From Lysinibacillus composti (GTDB lineage Bacteria; Bacillota; Bacilli; Bacillales_A; Planococcaceae), in the NCBI RefSeq assembly GCF_016908465.1, contig NZ_JAFBDY010000001.1, positions 248,001 through 312,000 on the forward strand: DNA of 64,000 nucleotides, written 5' to 3'. Position 1 is the first letter of the stretch, and each line of letters opens with the position of its first letter. Position numbers and translations under genes: made by a program. Of the stretch, positions 1 to 9,911 are shown piece after piece. The notes beneath the pieces are model-generated. The model made no database searches and was not told the origin of the DNA. It saw only the letters and a program-made list of their open reading frames with translations.

Positions 1-312
1 AATCTCACAAACCCTTCTTTAAAAATTCATAAAAAAATACTAGTAACTGTCTCTGTAACATAAGAAATTCACTATATAAATGGTAGAGAATTCAACATTG
101 TATATCATCAACTTATCCTTTTGTAAGGAGGAAGAATATGAGTTAAATAAAGTGAATTACAGAGCCAATAGGTTAAAAATATCATATCATTCATCATCAA
201 AAATATCGAGTTCCCATTGTTTAGTAGGAATAAGTAAGACAGCTTAGTTAGGTTATGATAAAATCGAAAGTACGAAAAATGTAATTAATGTAATTAAAGG
301 GGGCGTACAAGG
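1..312. other. Non-coding region upstream of recD2
   Basis: I see no credible gene here. A good ribosome-binding site (AAGGAGGA, about 126-133) is followed by an ATG at about 138 that meets TAA after one sense codon, so it cannot encode a protein of any size and may mark a decayed gene or spurious site. Just before 313, AAAGGGGG serves as the ribosome-binding site of recD2. I found no convincing sigma-A promoter with both boxes. Confidence 0.5.
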
Positions 313-2808
313 GTGGCAAATCATTTGAATTTATTTGAAGTGAATCAATTGTTCGTACTTGGCCGTCCAATCGTTTCCATTTTCCATAACCCAACAAATA
401 TGTATTCAATTGTCCGGGTGAAAATTCAAGAGACCAATTTACAATATAGTGATAAGGAAATCATTGTTGTTGGTTATTTTCCAAAATTAACAGAGGATGA
501 ATTATATCGCTTTACTGGTAATTTAAAATCACATCCAAAATACGGCCTACAATTCCAAGCTGAAACCTTTGAAAAGGAGGTTCCTGCAACTGAGCAGGGG
601 GTCGTGCATTTTCTATCTAGTGATTTGTTTCCTGGAATTGGACAAAAAACTGCAGAACTCATAGTTGAAAAACTTGGAACGGATGCAATTAAGAGAATTA
701 TGGAAGACGCTGAAGCATTAGATGTGATTCCTCGTTTAAATGACGATAAAAAGATAATGATTCGTCAAACGTTACAAGAAAACCTAGGACTAGAACGAAT
801 CATGATTCAACTAAGTCAATGGGGGTTCGGTCCACAATTAGGAATGAAAATCTACCAAAATTATCGCGAGGAAACAATTCAACTACTAACCGAAAATCCT
901 TATCGACTAATTGAAGATATCGAAGGTGTTGGATTCGGGCGAGCGGATGAACTTGGAGCTAGACTTGGAATTAAAGGCAATCATCCCGATCGCATTAAGG
1001 CAGCGGTTTTACATATTTTAACGAATGCGGCATTATCAGAAGGACATGTGTTTTTAGATGCGGAGCATGTTTTGCCAGATGTAAAAAAGATGCTAGAGCA
1101 AAGCCAATCTGAAGTAATTCCATATGAGTCAATTTCCGAAGCAGTTATTGAAATGCGTGAGGAAAGCAAAATTTGTGGTGAAGAAACAAGACTCTATTTA
1201 CCGTCTCTTTATTTTAGTGAAATCGGGATAGCATCTAAAATAGTAGATTTGCTAAAAACAAATGAGTCTCAACAACGATTTTCAAAAGATGAAATTCGAA
1301 AAGCTATCGGTGAAGTTGAAGAGCGATTTGAAGTGTCCTATGCGGAGACACAAGTTCAGGCCATCGAATGTGCACTAAATTCATCTGTCATGATATTAAC
1401 TGGGGGACCTGGTACGGGGAAAACTACTGTTATACGAGGTCTCGTAGAAGTCTATGCGGAACTTCATGGTTTATCCTTAAATCCAAAAGAATATGCGCAA
1501 AAAGAAGAGCCATTTCCAATTGTATTAGCAGCTCCAACAGGAAGAGCAGCAAAACGTTTAGCGGAATCAACGGACCTACCTGCCATGACAATTCATCGAC
1601 TTCTTGGTTTTAATGGACAGGAAAAGGAAGAAGAGACTGAAAGGGAAGTTGAAGGGCGACTTATTATTATTGATGAGATGTCCATGGTAGATACGTGGCT
1701 AGCTCATCAATTACTAAAAAGCATAAGTGAAGATGCACAGGTAGTATTTGTTGGCGACCAAGATCAACTTCCACCTGTTGGACCTGGACAAGTATTAAAA
1801 GATTTATTAGCTTCCAAACAAATCCCAACAGTAGAATTAACTGATGTTTATCGACAGGCGGAAGGTTCAACAATAATAGAATTAGCCCATCAAATTAAAA
1901 AAGGTACTATTCCGCAAACATTAACAGATAAAACAACAGACCGCTCCTTTATTAAAGCATCTGCTGATCAAGTAGCAAATGTTGTAACTCAAATCGTAAA
2001 AAGTGCAATTACAAAAGGACAATCCATTCGAGATATTCAAGTGCTCGCTCCTATGTATAAAGGACCTGCTGGAATTGACATGTTAAATAAAAAAATTCAA
2101 GAACTTGTCAATCCAAATGTAGACGGCTCAAGGAAGGAACTTGCTTTCGGAGATGTGGTATACCGTATCGGCGATAAAGTATTGCAGTTAGTGAATCAAC
2201 CTGAGAGTAATATCTTCAATGGGGATATGGGGGAAGTAATCGCAATAATCCGTGCAAAAGAGACGATCGAAAAACAAGATTTACTGGTTGTTTCCTATGA
2301 TGGGAATGAAGTGACTTACCAACGTGGAGATTTAAATCAAATCACTTTAGCCTACTGCTGTTCGATTCATAAATCTCAAGGTAGTGAATTCCAAACGGTG
2401 ATTATGCCAATAGTACGCGGCTATTCAAAAATGCTCCGTAGAAATCTTTTATATACAGGAATTACACGTGCCAAAAGCTTCTTAATCTTGTGTGGAGAAC
2501 CTGATGTACTTTCAGCAGGTCTAGCAAAAACGGACGATTTACAACGATTAACGAGTTTAAGAGCGAGACTAAATCCAATGATGGTTGATGAAGTAATAGT
2601 TGAAGAAAAAAGTGACCACAATTCAGCAACAGTAAAGAAAGCTTTAACGGAGGAATCTATTCCAGTACCAAAAATAGAACAACAGGAAATGTTCAAGGTG
2701 CGCGGTAATGCTATGGAGCCCGTGTTAAATACTGAAACTGCACCATATATTCATCCTTTAATTGGAATGGAAGGCGTAAGCCCATATGATTTTTTGGAAG
2801 ATGATTAA
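313..2808 (+). CDS. recD2: RecD2-type ATP-dependent DNA helicase
   Basis: Superfamily 1B 5'-3' DNA helicase of the RecD2 (YrrC) type, the form found without RecBC; in Bacillus it acts in replication-fork maintenance and repair. The 831-aa product has the long N-terminal extension with helix-hairpin-helix-like segments (about residues 95-225) that distinguishes RecD2 from RecD. The Walker A motif GGPGTGKTT lies at about residues 363-371 and the Walker B DEMSMVD at about 453. The UvrD-like C-terminal helicase segment ends in LAYCCSIHKSQGSEF and LLYTGITRAK. The GTG start at 313 follows AAAGGGGG with good spacing. A strong hairpin terminator follows, so it looks like the last gene of its unit or a single gene. 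Confidence 0.95.
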   Translation: MANHLNLFEVNQLFVLGRPIVSIFHNPTNMYSIVRVKIQETNLQYSDKEIIVVGYFPKLTEDELYRFTGNLKSHPKYGLQFQAETFEKEVPATEQGVVHFLSSDLFPGIGQKTAELIVEKLGTDAIKRIMEDAEALDVIPRLNDDKKIMIRQTLQENLGLERIMIQLSQWGFGPQLGMKIYQNYREETIQLLTENPYRLIEDIEGVGFGRADELGARLGIKGNHPDRIKAAVLHILTNAALSEGHVFLDAEHVLPDVKKMLEQSQSEVIPYESISEAVIEMREESKICGEETRLYLPSLYFSEIGIASKIVDLLKTNESQQRFSKDEIRKAIGEVEERFEVSYAETQVQAIECALNSSVMILTGGPGTGKTTVIRGLVEVYAELHGLSLNPKEYAQKEEPFPIVLAAPTGRAAKRLAESTDLPAMTIHRLLGFNGQEKEEETEREVEGRLIIIDEMSMVDTWLAHQLLKSISEDAQVVFVGDQDQLPPVGPGQVLKDLLASKQIPTVELTDVYRQAEGSTIIELAHQIKKGTIPQTLTDKTTDRSFIKASADQVANVVTQIVKSAITKGQSIRDIQVLAPMYKGPAGIDMLNKKIQELVNPNVDGSRKELAFGDVVYRIGDKVLQLVNQPESNIFNGDMGEVIAIIRAKETIEKQDLLVVSYDGNEVTYQRGDLNQITLAYCCSIHKSQGSEFQTVIMPIVRGYSKMLRRNLLYTGITRAKSFLILCGEPDVLSAGLAKTDDLQRLTSLRARLNPMMVDEVIVEEKSDHNSATVKKALTEESIPVPKIEQQEMFKVRGNAMEPVLNTETAPYIHPLIGMEGVSPYDFLEDD

Positions 2809-2849
2809 TTTAGCTTATCAAATATTTAAAGGGATAAATTCCTTTTTAA

Positions 2850-2895
2850 GAAGAAAACACTATTTTTCTCAATTGAGAAGAATGGTGTTTTTTTA
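2850..2895 (+). terminator. Rho-independent terminator of recD2
   Basis: Bases 2856-2889 form a 34-nt near-perfect hairpin whose arms meet at CTCAATTGAG, followed directly by a run of T residues. It lies about 45 nt after the recD2 stop codon. Confidence 0.85.
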
Positions 2896-3159
2896 TGTTT
2901 TGCCTACAATTAAAAAGAGTAGAAAATAGTCAATTAAATATGCTATTTCAAGACAGTTTGAAGAGTGAATAAAGGAAATAAAGATTTTGCTATACGACTT
3001 AACGAAAGATAAGTACAAATTAGAATTAGCAGTAGAATACTCACTTAATAATAAATATATCAGAGTTCGATGTCGGTATTTCGCAAATCTTTTGAATGAC
3101 AAGTTTCCTCGAATTTACGCATAAATTTATTTGTATGACAAAACGAAAGGTGGAATGAA
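2896..3159. other. Spacer between recD2 and the SIMPL gene
   Basis: AT-rich sequence with no ORF that has a ribosome-binding site and no clear promoter boxes. It ends with the Shine-Dalgarno sequence AAAGGTGG of the next gene. Confidence 0.4.
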
Positions 3160-3810
3160 GTGTTCCATTCATCAATTTTTCATCCTATTACTCCAAGCTA
3201 CCGTGTCATTACCGTAACGGGAAACAGTGAATTAACAGTTAGGCCGACGATTGCAGAAGTACAAATTGAAGTAAGTACACAAAATATGGATATAGCGACA
3301 GCGCAGAGAGAAAATGCTAGCCTTACTAATCAAGTCATTCAATCCCTTCTTGTTCTTGGTATTGATCGAGATGACATTCAAACTGCTTTTTTTAATGTAA
3401 TGCCTCTTTATGATTATGTGGACGGACGTCAAGTATTTAGGGGGTATGAAGTTCGAAATGCTATAAACGTAACAGTAAGAAACTTAAGCGATGTAGGCGT
3501 TATTATTGATACTGCCATTCAGAATGGTGCCAATCGAATTTCATCTTTAAAGTTTAAAGTTGAGGATGAGTCACCCTATTATGAAAGAGCATTAAGCTTG
3601 GCAATTCAAGATGCTAATTCAAAGGCTAGTGCAATTGCACGTTCATTAGGGTTAAATTATATGCCCCAAGCAATTGAAGTAACAGAACAAAGTGTAGGAG
3701 GTCCTATTTTGTTCAAAACCGTTGCCTTTACGGAGCAAGCTATAGAAACACCAATTGAACCAGGAACCATAACAATCAATGCAACAGTTCAAGTGAAATA
3801 TCAATACTAA
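3160..3810 (+). CDS. SIMPL domain-containing protein (DUF541)
   Basis: Predicted 216-aa protein that is essentially one SIMPL (DUF541) domain. The start of the domain is recognisable in VTGNSELTVRPTIAEVQIEV (about residues 19-38), and the body has the alternating strand pattern of the family, ending in ITINATVQVKYQY. SIMPL proteins are named from a mouse IRAK-pathway protein; bacterial members are mostly uncharacterised, some being periplasmic or linked to oxidative stress. No signal peptide or membrane segment is visible, so a cytoplasmic location is inferred. The GTG start at 3160 is supported by AAAGGTGG about 9 nt upstream. The gene stands alone, with non-coding spacers on both sides. Function unknown. 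Confidence 0.85.
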   Translation: MFHSSIFHPITPSYRVITVTGNSELTVRPTIAEVQIEVSTQNMDIATAQRENASLTNQVIQSLLVLGIDRDDIQTAFFNVMPLYDYVDGRQVFRGYEVRNAINVTVRNLSDVGVIIDTAIQNGANRISSLKFKVEDESPYYERALSLAIQDANSKASAIARSLGLNYMPQAIEVTEQSVGGPILFKTVAFTEQAIETPIEPGTITINATVQVKYQY

Positions 3811-3996
3811 TAAATATATTGTATCAAAAAGTGTTAGACCATTGGTAACAGTAGAGGAAGTCTTTAATCTTGATAAACAATCTTAAAACGATTTTTCAAA
3901 TTAAAAGTTAAAATTTATCAAATGCTACAGATGAAAACTATGTTTATAATAAAGTAAATTATTTGTTTTAAACCTAATTCTAAACGGAGGTACCCA

Positions 3997-4425
3997 ATGG
4001 CAAAATACGAACAAAAAACTAAGCAAACAGATAATAGTGTGTTTGAATTTATTGAAAGCGTAGATAGCCCCCAAAAACGAGAAGATGCTTATAAATTGTT
4101 GCAAATCTTTGAGGAAACTTCGGGGTACGATGCGAAAATGTGGGGTCCCAGTATTATTGGGTTTGGATCTTATCATTATAAATATGCTACGGGTCACGAA
4201 GGGGATGCTCCATTAGTTGGGTTCTCACCAAGAAAAGCAAAAATTAGTTTATATTTTGCAACAGGAGATACAGAAAGAGAAGAGATTTTACAACGTTTCG
4301 GTAAACATACTACAGGAAAAGCATGTGTTTATATTAATAAAATCGCGGATATCGATGTAGAAGTGTTAAAAGAACTTATTGCTCAATCTATTACGTTTTT
4401 AAGAAAAATGTACCCAGAGGATTAA
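3997..4425 (+). CDS. DUF1801 domain-containing protein
   Basis: 142-aa protein with the pattern of the DUF1801 (YdhG/YjhX-like) fold. An N-terminal helix ends in RKREDAYKLL-type sequence (here QKREDAYKLLQIF). Then comes the signature MWGPSIIGFGSYHYKY (about residues 48-63), PLVGFSPRKAKISLYF, and a C-terminal CVYINKIADIDVEVLKELI helix. The family is small, soluble and of unknown biochemical role; related proteins occur singly or fused to other domains. The ATG at 3997 follows ACGGAGGTACCC, a strong ribosome-binding site. No operon partners. Confidence 0.85.
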   Translation: MAKYEQKTKQTDNSVFEFIESVDSPQKREDAYKLLQIFEETSGYDAKMWGPSIIGFGSYHYKYATGHEGDAPLVGFSPRKAKISLYFATGDTEREEILQRFGKHTTGKACVYINKIADIDVEVLKELIAQSITFLRKMYPED

Positions 4426-4502
4426 TAAATAATTTGCTGAAACCTTTTATTCTGTAGCTCGTAAATGTAATAGTGAAAAACGATTAGATAGGAGAGCTTT
4501 GA

Positions 4503-5273
4503 ATGTCATTTTTTAATAAAGTGTTAGCGAGTATTGGTATAGGTGCAGCTAAGGTTGATACGAAACTTGAAAAATCTTCATATGTTGCTGGAGAAACAGT
4601 CCGTGGTGAAGTAGAAGTATATGGTGGCAATATTGACCAACAAATTGATACAATTTATTTAACATTATATACGACTTATATTAAGGAAGTAGACGACAAT
4701 AAATTCACAGCAACATCTCCAATTCAAAAATATAGAGTAAGTGAACCCTTTACTATTCAAGGTAATGAAACAAAGATTATTCCGTTTTCATTTGTAATTC
4801 CAATAGATGCACCAATTACAATCGGAGCAACAAGTGTTTGGGTTACGACAGAATTAGATATTCGCAGTGGTGCTGATGCAAAAGATAAAGACTTTATTGA
4901 AATTCGCCCGTCTAGAATTGCAACAGCAGTACTTGAAGAAGTCCAACAACTTGGTTTCAGATTAAGTAAAGCTGATTGTGAACAGGCATCTCGTCGATTC
5001 CGTGGTCATTATCCATTTGTTCAGGAATTTGAGTTTGTTCCATATAGTGGATTGTTCAGAGGGAGATTAGATGAACTTGAAGTTGTTTTTTTATCGCAAA
5101 CAGAGCAGTCTGCAGAGTTATTACTACAAGTGGACCGTAAAGCAAGGGGGCTAGGAGGTTTCTTAGCAGAAGCATTGGATGCTGATGAAAGTTTCGTAAG
5201 AGTGTCAATTACACAACAAGATTTACATAATTTAAGTGATAAATTAAAACAAGTTATATCGCGCTACGCATAA
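4503..5273 (+). CDS. spo0M: Sporulation control protein Spo0M
   Basis: 256-aa protein of the Spo0M (SpoOM/YgaI) family, which has an arrestin-like N-terminal beta-sandwich and influences early sporulation and cell division in Bacillus. Family features visible are the N-terminal segment ASIGIGAAKVDTKLEKSSY, the arrestin-like repeat strands VRGEVEVYGGNIDQQIDTIY, and the region FRFRGHYPFVQEFEF-like (here ASRRFRGHYPFVQEFEFVP, about residues 162-180). The length matches the family. The ATG at 4503 follows GATAGGAGAGC. In B. subtilis the gene is under sigma-H; I could not identify a confident sigma-H promoter here. It is followed directly by the alaS promoter and leader. Confidence 0.92.
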   Translation: MSFFNKVLASIGIGAAKVDTKLEKSSYVAGETVRGEVEVYGGNIDQQIDTIYLTLYTTYIKEVDDNKFTATSPIQKYRVSEPFTIQGNETKIIPFSFVIPIDAPITIGATSVWVTTELDIRSGADAKDKDFIEIRPSRIATAVLEEVQQLGFRLSKADCEQASRRFRGHYPFVQEFEFVPYSGLFRGRLDELEVVFLSQTEQSAELLLQVDRKARGLGGFLAEALDADESFVRVSITQQDLHNLSDKLKQVISRYA

Positions 5274-5287
5274 ATTAGATGTTATAA

Positions 5288-5316
5288 TTGACACATTGAA
5301 ATCATTTTCATATAAT
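5288..5316 (+). promoter_or_regulatory. Sigma-A promoter of alaS
   Basis: Exact consensus boxes: TTGACA at 5288-5293, 17-bp spacer, TATAAT at 5311-5316. It lies directly upstream of the T-box leader, with transcription expected to begin near 5323. Confidence 0.85.
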
Positions 5317-5322
5317 TTAGAG

Positions 5323-5600
5323 CAGAATATTGGAAAACAATGATGGAAAAAGTAAGTCAGTTACGCAGGTGGAAAGAAAGAGATTCCTTGGGCTGAAAGA
5401 ATCTTCACGTAAGTATTGACTGAAAGCTAATCCAGAGTGCAGCTAATCCCTGCCGTTCACTTACGTTACAGTGCTAGAGAGACAGTTTAACTAGGAGTAC
5501 ACTTTGCAAATCGCATATCTACTATCTAAACTGTAACTAGGGTGGTACCGCGAAAACATTAACAATAGTCTTCGTCCCTTTTTGGGATGAGGGCTTTTTT
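5323..5600 (+). ncRNA. T-box leader (tRNA-Ala sensing) of alaS
   Basis: The conserved T-box sequence AGGGTGGTACCGCG is at 5539-5552. It is followed by a terminator hairpin (arms about 5568-5578 and 5584-5594) and a T run ending near 5600. Stem I can be drawn with AGTCAG (5354 on) pairing with TTGACT (5417 on). The specifier loop then shows GAAAGCTAA, giving a GCT (Ala) specifier at 5426-5428, which fits the downstream gene. Uncharged tRNA-Ala should stabilise the antiterminator and allow alaS expression. The specifier assignment is by hand folding. Confidence 0.9.
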
Positions 5601-5648
5601 ATTTGCACTTACTGGATAGAATAAGCATATTAGGAGGCATTTACAAAA

Positions 5649-8309
5649 ATGAAAGCAACAGAAATTCGTCGCAAATATTTAGAATTTTTCATTGAAAAAG
5701 GACATTCACAAGAACCATCAGCACCACTTGTTCCAATTAATGACCCATCATTACTATGGATAAACTCAGGTGTTGCTACATTAAAAAAATATTTCGATGG
5801 CCGAGTTATTCCAGATAATCCTCGAATCACAAATGCACAAAAGTCAATTCGTACTAACGACATTGAAAACGTAGGAAAAACAGCACGCCACCATACATTC
5901 TTTGAAATGTTAGGGAACTTCTCAATTGGTGATTACTTTAAAAAAGAAGCTATTCACTTTGCATGGGAGTTTTTAACAGATCCGAAATGGATGGGCTTCA
6001 ACCCTGATTTATTATCTATTACGATTCATCCTGAAGACCAAGAAGCGTATGATGTTTGGAAAAATGAAATTGGTATTCCTGAGGAACGCCTTGTTCGTAT
6101 TGAGGGGAACTTCTGGGATATTGGAGAAGGTCCTTCTGGTCCAAACTCTGAAATCTTCTATGATCGTGGTGAAGAATACGGAAATGATTCAGATGATCCT
6201 GAAATGTATCCAGGTGGAGAAAATGAGCGTTATCTTGAAATATGGAACTTAGTATTTTCTCAATTTAATCACAACCCTGATGGCACATATACTCCACTTC
6301 CAAAACAGAACATTGATACGGGTATGGGACTAGAGCGTATGGCTTCGGTAGTTCAGAATGTTCCAACTAACTTTGATACTGACTTATTTATGCCAATTAT
6401 CGAAAAGATTGAACAGTTTGCAAATCGTTCATATAAACGCCCAGGAGAAATAGATTTAAAAGAAATCTTTGGTAGTGAAGAAGATATTAATACGCCATTT
6501 AAAGTCATCGCAGACCATATCCGAACTGTTGCATTTGCAATAGGAGATGGCGCTCTTCCATCAAACGAAGGTAGAGGCTATGTATTACGTCGTTTACTAC
6601 GTCGTGCAGTTCGTTATGCAAAACAAATTGGAATTGAAAAACCATTTATGTTTGAGCTAGTTCCAACTGTTGGCGAAATTATGTCTGACTTCTACCCAGA
6701 GGTAAAAGAGAAAACAGAATTTATCCAACGTGTAATTAAAAATGAAGAAAATCGTTTCCACGAAACACTTGACGGTGGACTTGCAATCCTTTCAGAAGTA
6801 ATAGAAAAGCAAAAAGCTGCAGGGTTAAACGTGATTCCAGGTGAGGATGCTTTCCGTTTATATGATACTTACGGATTCCCAATTGAATTAACAGAAGAGT
6901 ATGCTGAGGAATCGGGAATGACGGTAGACCATGAAGGATTTGAAGTTTCAATGGAACAGCAACGTGAACGTGCACGTGTTGCTCGTCAAGATGTTGATTC
7001 AATGCAAGTCCAATCAGAAGTATTAGCAAATTTAAAACAAGAATCTAATTTCGTAGGATATGAAACATTAGAAACGGAAACATCTATTGTTGCAATGGTT
7101 GCCAACGGACAAGAAGTTCAAGTTGCTTCAGAAGGTGAAGAAGTGCTTGTGATTTTAGCAGAAACTCCATTCTATGCTGAAATGGGTGGACAGATTGCTG
7201 ACCACGGTACAATTGGGAATGATGCATTTACAGCCTTTGTAAAAGATGTCCAAAAAGCTCCTAATGGACAACCTCTTCATACAGTAGTTGTAGAATCAGG
7301 TGAAATGAATCTTAATGATCAAGTTAAAGCAACGGTTGACCGTAATGAGCGTAATTTAATCGTAAAAAATCATACAGCTACTCACATTATGCAAAGTGCG
7401 CTTAAAGATGTATTAGGTGAACACGTTAATCAGGCAGGATCTTATGTAGGTCCAGACCGATTAAGATTTGACTTCTCTCACTTTGGACAAGTAACGAAAG
7501 AAGAGTTAGAACAAATTGAACGTATAGTTAATGAAAAAATTTGGGAAGATATCGAAGTAGTTATTGAAGAAATGCCTATTGATGAAGCAAAAGCAATGGG
7601 GGCAATGGCTTTATTCGGTGAGAAATACGGTGATGTTGTACGTGTAGTTCAAGTAAGTGACTATTCAGTAGAACTTTGCGGTGGGATTCACGTAAAACGT
7701 ACTTCAGAAATTGGTTTATTTAAAATTATTTCTGAAGGTGGTATTGGTGCTGGCACACGTCGTATTGAAGCAGTTACAGGTAAGGGAGCTTATCTTGCAG
7801 TAAAAGAAGAAGAAGGAATTTTACACGAAGCTGCTGCACAATTTAAAGCTAATCCAAAAGATTTAGTGCAAAGAGTCACTGGTATACAATCAGAATACAA
7901 AGACTTACAAAAAGAAAATGAGTCTTTATCTCAAAAAATTGCAAATGCACAAGCAGGGGCTATTATAGACGCAGCTCAAAAAATTGGAGAAGTTACAGTA
8001 CTATCTACAAGAGTAGATGCAAAAGATAATAATCAACTTCGTCAAATGATGGATGATTTAAAAACAAAGTTAGATCATGCAGTGATTGTACTTGGCGCAG
8101 CTGATGGTGATAAAGTAATGCTATGCGCGGGTGTCACAAAAGATATCGTAGGCGGGAACTACCATGCTGGTAATATCGTCAAATCTGTTGCAGAAAAATG
8201 CGGCGGTAAAGGTGGCGGTCGTCCGGATATGGCAATGGCTGGTGCGAAAGAAGTGTCTAAACTTGATGAAGCATTACAATCTGTGTATGATTACGTTAAA
8301 TCGATATAA
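5649..8309 (+). CDS. alaS: Alanine--tRNA ligase
   Basis: Charges tRNA-Ala with alanine in the cytoplasm. The 886-aa product matches the usual length of AlaS (about 875-880). The class II catalytic core is N-terminal ([11 protein letters not shown], then the [15 protein letters not shown] and [20 protein letters not shown] segments). The editing domain carries the zinc-binding HTATH (about residue 575) and CGGIH (about residue 677) motifs. The C-terminal C-Ala domain ends in [15 protein letters not shown]. The ATG at 5649 follows TTAGGAGGCATT. Expression is controlled by the T-box leader immediately upstream. The downstream genes ireB, ruvX and yrzB follow the order known in Bacillus. Confidence 0.98.
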   Translation: MKATEIRRKYLEFFIEKGHSQEPSAPLVPINDPSLLWINSGVATLKKYFDGRVIPDNPRITNAQKSIRTNDIENVGKTARHHTFFEMLGNFSIGDYFKKEAIHFAWEFLTDPKWMGFNPDLLSITIHPEDQEAYDVWKNEIGIPEERLVRIEGNFWDIGEGPSGPNSEIFYDRGEEYGNDSDDPEMYPGGENERYLEIWNLVFSQFNHNPDGTYTPLPKQNIDTGMGLERMASVVQNVPTNFDTDLFMPIIEKIEQFANRSYKRPGEIDLKEIFGSEEDINTPFKVIADHIRTVAFAIGDGALPSNEGRGYVLRRLLRRAVRYAKQIGIEKPFMFELVPTVGEIMSDFYPEVKEKTEFIQRVIKNEENRFHETLDGGLAILSEVIEKQKAAGLNVIPGEDAFRLYDTYGFPIELTEEYAEESGMTVDHEGFEVSMEQQRERARVARQDVDSMQVQSEVLANLKQESNFVGYETLETETSIVAMVANGQEVQVASEGEEVLVILAETPFYAEMGGQIADHGTIGNDAFTAFVKDVQKAPNGQPLHTVVVESGEMNLNDQVKATVDRNERNLIVKNHTATHIMQSALKDVLGEHVNQAGSYVGPDRLRFDFSHFGQVTKEELEQIERIVNEKIWEDIEVVIEEMPIDEAKAMGAMALFGEKYGDVVRVVQVSDYSVELCGGIHVKRTSEIGLFKIISEGGIGAGTRRIEAVTGKGAYLAVKEEEGILHEAAAQFKANPKDLVQRVTGIQSEYKDLQKENESLSQKIANAQAGAIIDAAQKIGEVTVLSTRVDAKDNNQLRQMMDDLKTKLDHAVIVLGAADGDKVMLCAGVTKDIVGGNYHAGNIVKSVAEKCGGKGGGRPDMAMAGAKEVSKLDEALQSVYDYVKSI

Positions 8310-8479
8310 TTCCTCTGATAGGGACAAGCTTTTTCGAGTTGTTCGCAAGCTAAATATTAAATATATTACAAAATAAATTATGTCGTTATTGAATGAATTA
8401 AAATATAAGTTATAATAGAGAAAATGGAGATGCGTACAAGATTTACCATTTCCTTATTTCTGAAAGCGAGGTGCTGGTC

Positions 8480-8746
8480 TTGAGTTCGTTTGATAAAACA
8501 ATGAAATTTAGTTTTCCTGAAGAATCAATGGAACAAGAAGTGAAGCAAGTGATGTTAAAGGTATATGCCTCTTTAGAAGAAAAAGGGTATAATCCTACAA
8601 ACCAAATTGTTGGTTATTTATTATCTGGTGACCCGGCATACATCCCTCGCCATCAGGACGCAAGAAACTTAATTCGAAAGCTCGAACGTGATGAAATTCT
8701 TGAGGAGCTTGTGAAATTTTATATTAGGAAGAATAATGAGGCTTAA
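8480..8746 (+). CDS. ireB: IreB/ReoM family regulatory phosphoprotein (UPF0297)
   Basis: 88-aa protein of the UPF0297 family (YrzL; IreB in Enterococcus, ReoM in Listeria). In those species it is phosphorylated by the PASTA Ser/Thr kinase and controls ClpCP-dependent turnover of MurA, linking kinase signalling to peptidoglycan synthesis. The family core [20 protein letters not shown] and [17 protein letters not shown] is intact. The N-terminal threonine that is the usual phosphosite is present in [10 protein letters not shown] longer frame opens at a GTG (8471), but the TTG at 8480 is chosen because GAGGTG lies 6 nt upstream and the protein then starts [10 protein letters not shown] like its relatives. 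Confidence 0.93.
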   Translation: MSSFDKTMKFSFPEESMEQEVKQVMLKVYASLEEKGYNPTNQIVGYLLSGDPAYIPRHQDARNLIRKLERDEILEELVKFYIRKNNEA

Positions 8747-8754
8747 ATAAAATT

Positions 8755-9171
8755 ATGAGAATTATGGGTTTAGATGTAGGTTCTAAAACAGTCGGCGTTG
8801 CAGTGAGTGATGCATTAGGTTGGACGGCACAGGGTGTTGAAACTGTTAAGATAGATGAAGAAGCTAGCGAATTTGGGATCGAACGTATAAAAGAACTAGT
8901 AGCGGAATATGCTGTTACAGAGTTTGTCGTAGGGTATCCCAAAAACATGAATAATACGATAGGTCCACGTGGAGAAGCTTCTGAGAATTATAAAAAGCTA
9001 CTTGAAGAGACATTTCATCTACCCGTTACTTTATGGGATGAACGCTTAACGACTATGGCCGCGGAACGGATGCTTATCGAAGCAGATGTTAGCCGGAAAA
9101 AAAGAAAACAAGTCATTGATAAAATGGCAGCTGTTATGATCCTTCAGGGATATTTAGATAGTAAGAACTAA
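8755..9171 (+). CDS. ruvX: Holliday junction resolvase-like nuclease RuvX (YqgF)
   Basis: 138-aa RNase H-fold protein of the YqgF/RuvX family, implicated in 16S rRNA 5'-end processing or as a Holliday junction resolvase. The N-terminal strand carries the catalytic aspartate in [16 protein letters not shown]. The central [20 protein letters not shown] holds the family glycine-rich loop, and [20 protein letters not shown] the second acidic site. The C-terminal [21 protein letters not shown] is typical. It starts 8 nt after the ireB stop, a conserved arrangement in Firmicutes. Confidence 0.95.
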   Translation: MRIMGLDVGSKTVGVAVSDALGWTAQGVETVKIDEEASEFGIERIKELVAEYAVTEFVVGYPKNMNNTIGPRGEASENYKKLLEETFHLPVTLWDERLTTMAAERMLIEADVSRKKRKQVIDKMAAVMILQGYLDSKN

Positions 9172-9324
9172 CATTCACCAATGTGAATGCTAGTTCTATG
9201 CCCCGAAAGCCAAAGCGACAGGGGCAAGAGTTAATTCTATCCCAGAATGCCCCTGCGACAGGGAATATAAATCCGTCGCGTATGAGAATGTAAAATATTA
9301 AATTTAATGAAGAGGTGCCCAGTA
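9172..9324. repeat. Spacer with short inverted and direct repeats
   Basis: After ruvX there is a small hairpin (CATTCAC...GTGAATG, 9172-9189) without a T run. Then TGCCCC (9199-9204) can pair with GGGGCA (9221-9226). GCGACAGGG occurs twice as a direct repeat (9215-9223 and 9255-9263). This G+C-rich patch contrasts with the surrounding AT-rich spacers. No known element was recognised. Confidence 0.4.
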
Positions 9325-9639
9325 ATGGTAAATGAACACGAACACGATCACGAACATCGTCACATTACAATTGTAGATGAACAAGGAAATGAGCAATTAT
9401 GTGAAGTCATTCATACATTTGATTCTGAAGAATTCGGAAAATCATATGTACTTTATTCAATCATTGGTGCTGATGAAGATGAAGACGGCCAAATTGAAAT
9501 CTTCGCCTCATCATTTGTTCCATCTGAAAATGGAGAAGATGGAGAATTACAACCAATTGAAACTGATGAAGAATGGGATTTAATTGAAGATGTCCTTAAT
9601 GCTCTTGAAGATCAACTTGATGACGAAGATGAAGAGTAA
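9325..9639 (+). CDS. yrzB: DUF1292 domain protein YrzB (UPF0473)
   Basis: 104-aa very acidic protein of the DUF1292/UPF0473 family, conserved next to ruvX in Firmicutes but of unknown function. After a His-rich N-terminus ([10 protein letters not shown]) comes the domain: [36 protein letters not shown] and [15 protein letters not shown], then an Asp/Glu tail. An in-frame ATG exists at 9307, but GAGGTG at 9312-9317 precedes the ATG at 9325 at the right distance, so the shorter start is used. The gene ends at a strong terminator, separating it from its double-domain relative downstream. Confidence 0.93.
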   Translation: MVNEHEHDHEHRHITIVDEQGNEQLCEVIHTFDSEEFGKSYVLYSIIGADEDEDGQIEIFASSFVPSENGEDGELQPIETDEEWDLIEDVLNALEDQLDDEDEE

Positions 9640-9655
9640 TTAGTATTTAATAATT

Positions 9656-9686
9656 AAAAGGTAGGCAAGTCGCCTACCTTTTTTAA
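9656..9686 (+). terminator. Terminator of yrzB
   Basis: Perfect 10-bp stem AAAGGTAGGC / GCCTACCTTT (9657-9666 and 9672-9681) with a 5-nt loop and a T run to 9684. Confidence 0.9.
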
Positions 9687-9911
9687 CTTCAATCGCTAAA
9701 AAGCTCTTTTAATTTGTGGAATGAAGATGGGATAAGTTTTTACAGTAGGGTTTGGTTAGATAACCTAGATTGAAACTAAGAGCTTCAGGCCAAGAACGGC
9801 ACTTACCACTGATAACGCCACTTTTAGTAGGTGAAGCGATATTTTTGTTCCGGCGAAAGCTAGCACACATTCGCAAATGCCAGGCGCATTTAATTAATTG
9901 GAGGTATTACA

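Noticed and set aside
2893-3102. 69-aa minus-strand ORF after recD2
   Set aside because: No ribosome-binding site and low-complexity AT-rich composition; it begins at the recD2 terminator.
3925-4197. 90-aa minus-strand ORF at the DUF1801 gene
   Set aside because: Antisense shadow of a supported gene with no ribosome-binding site.
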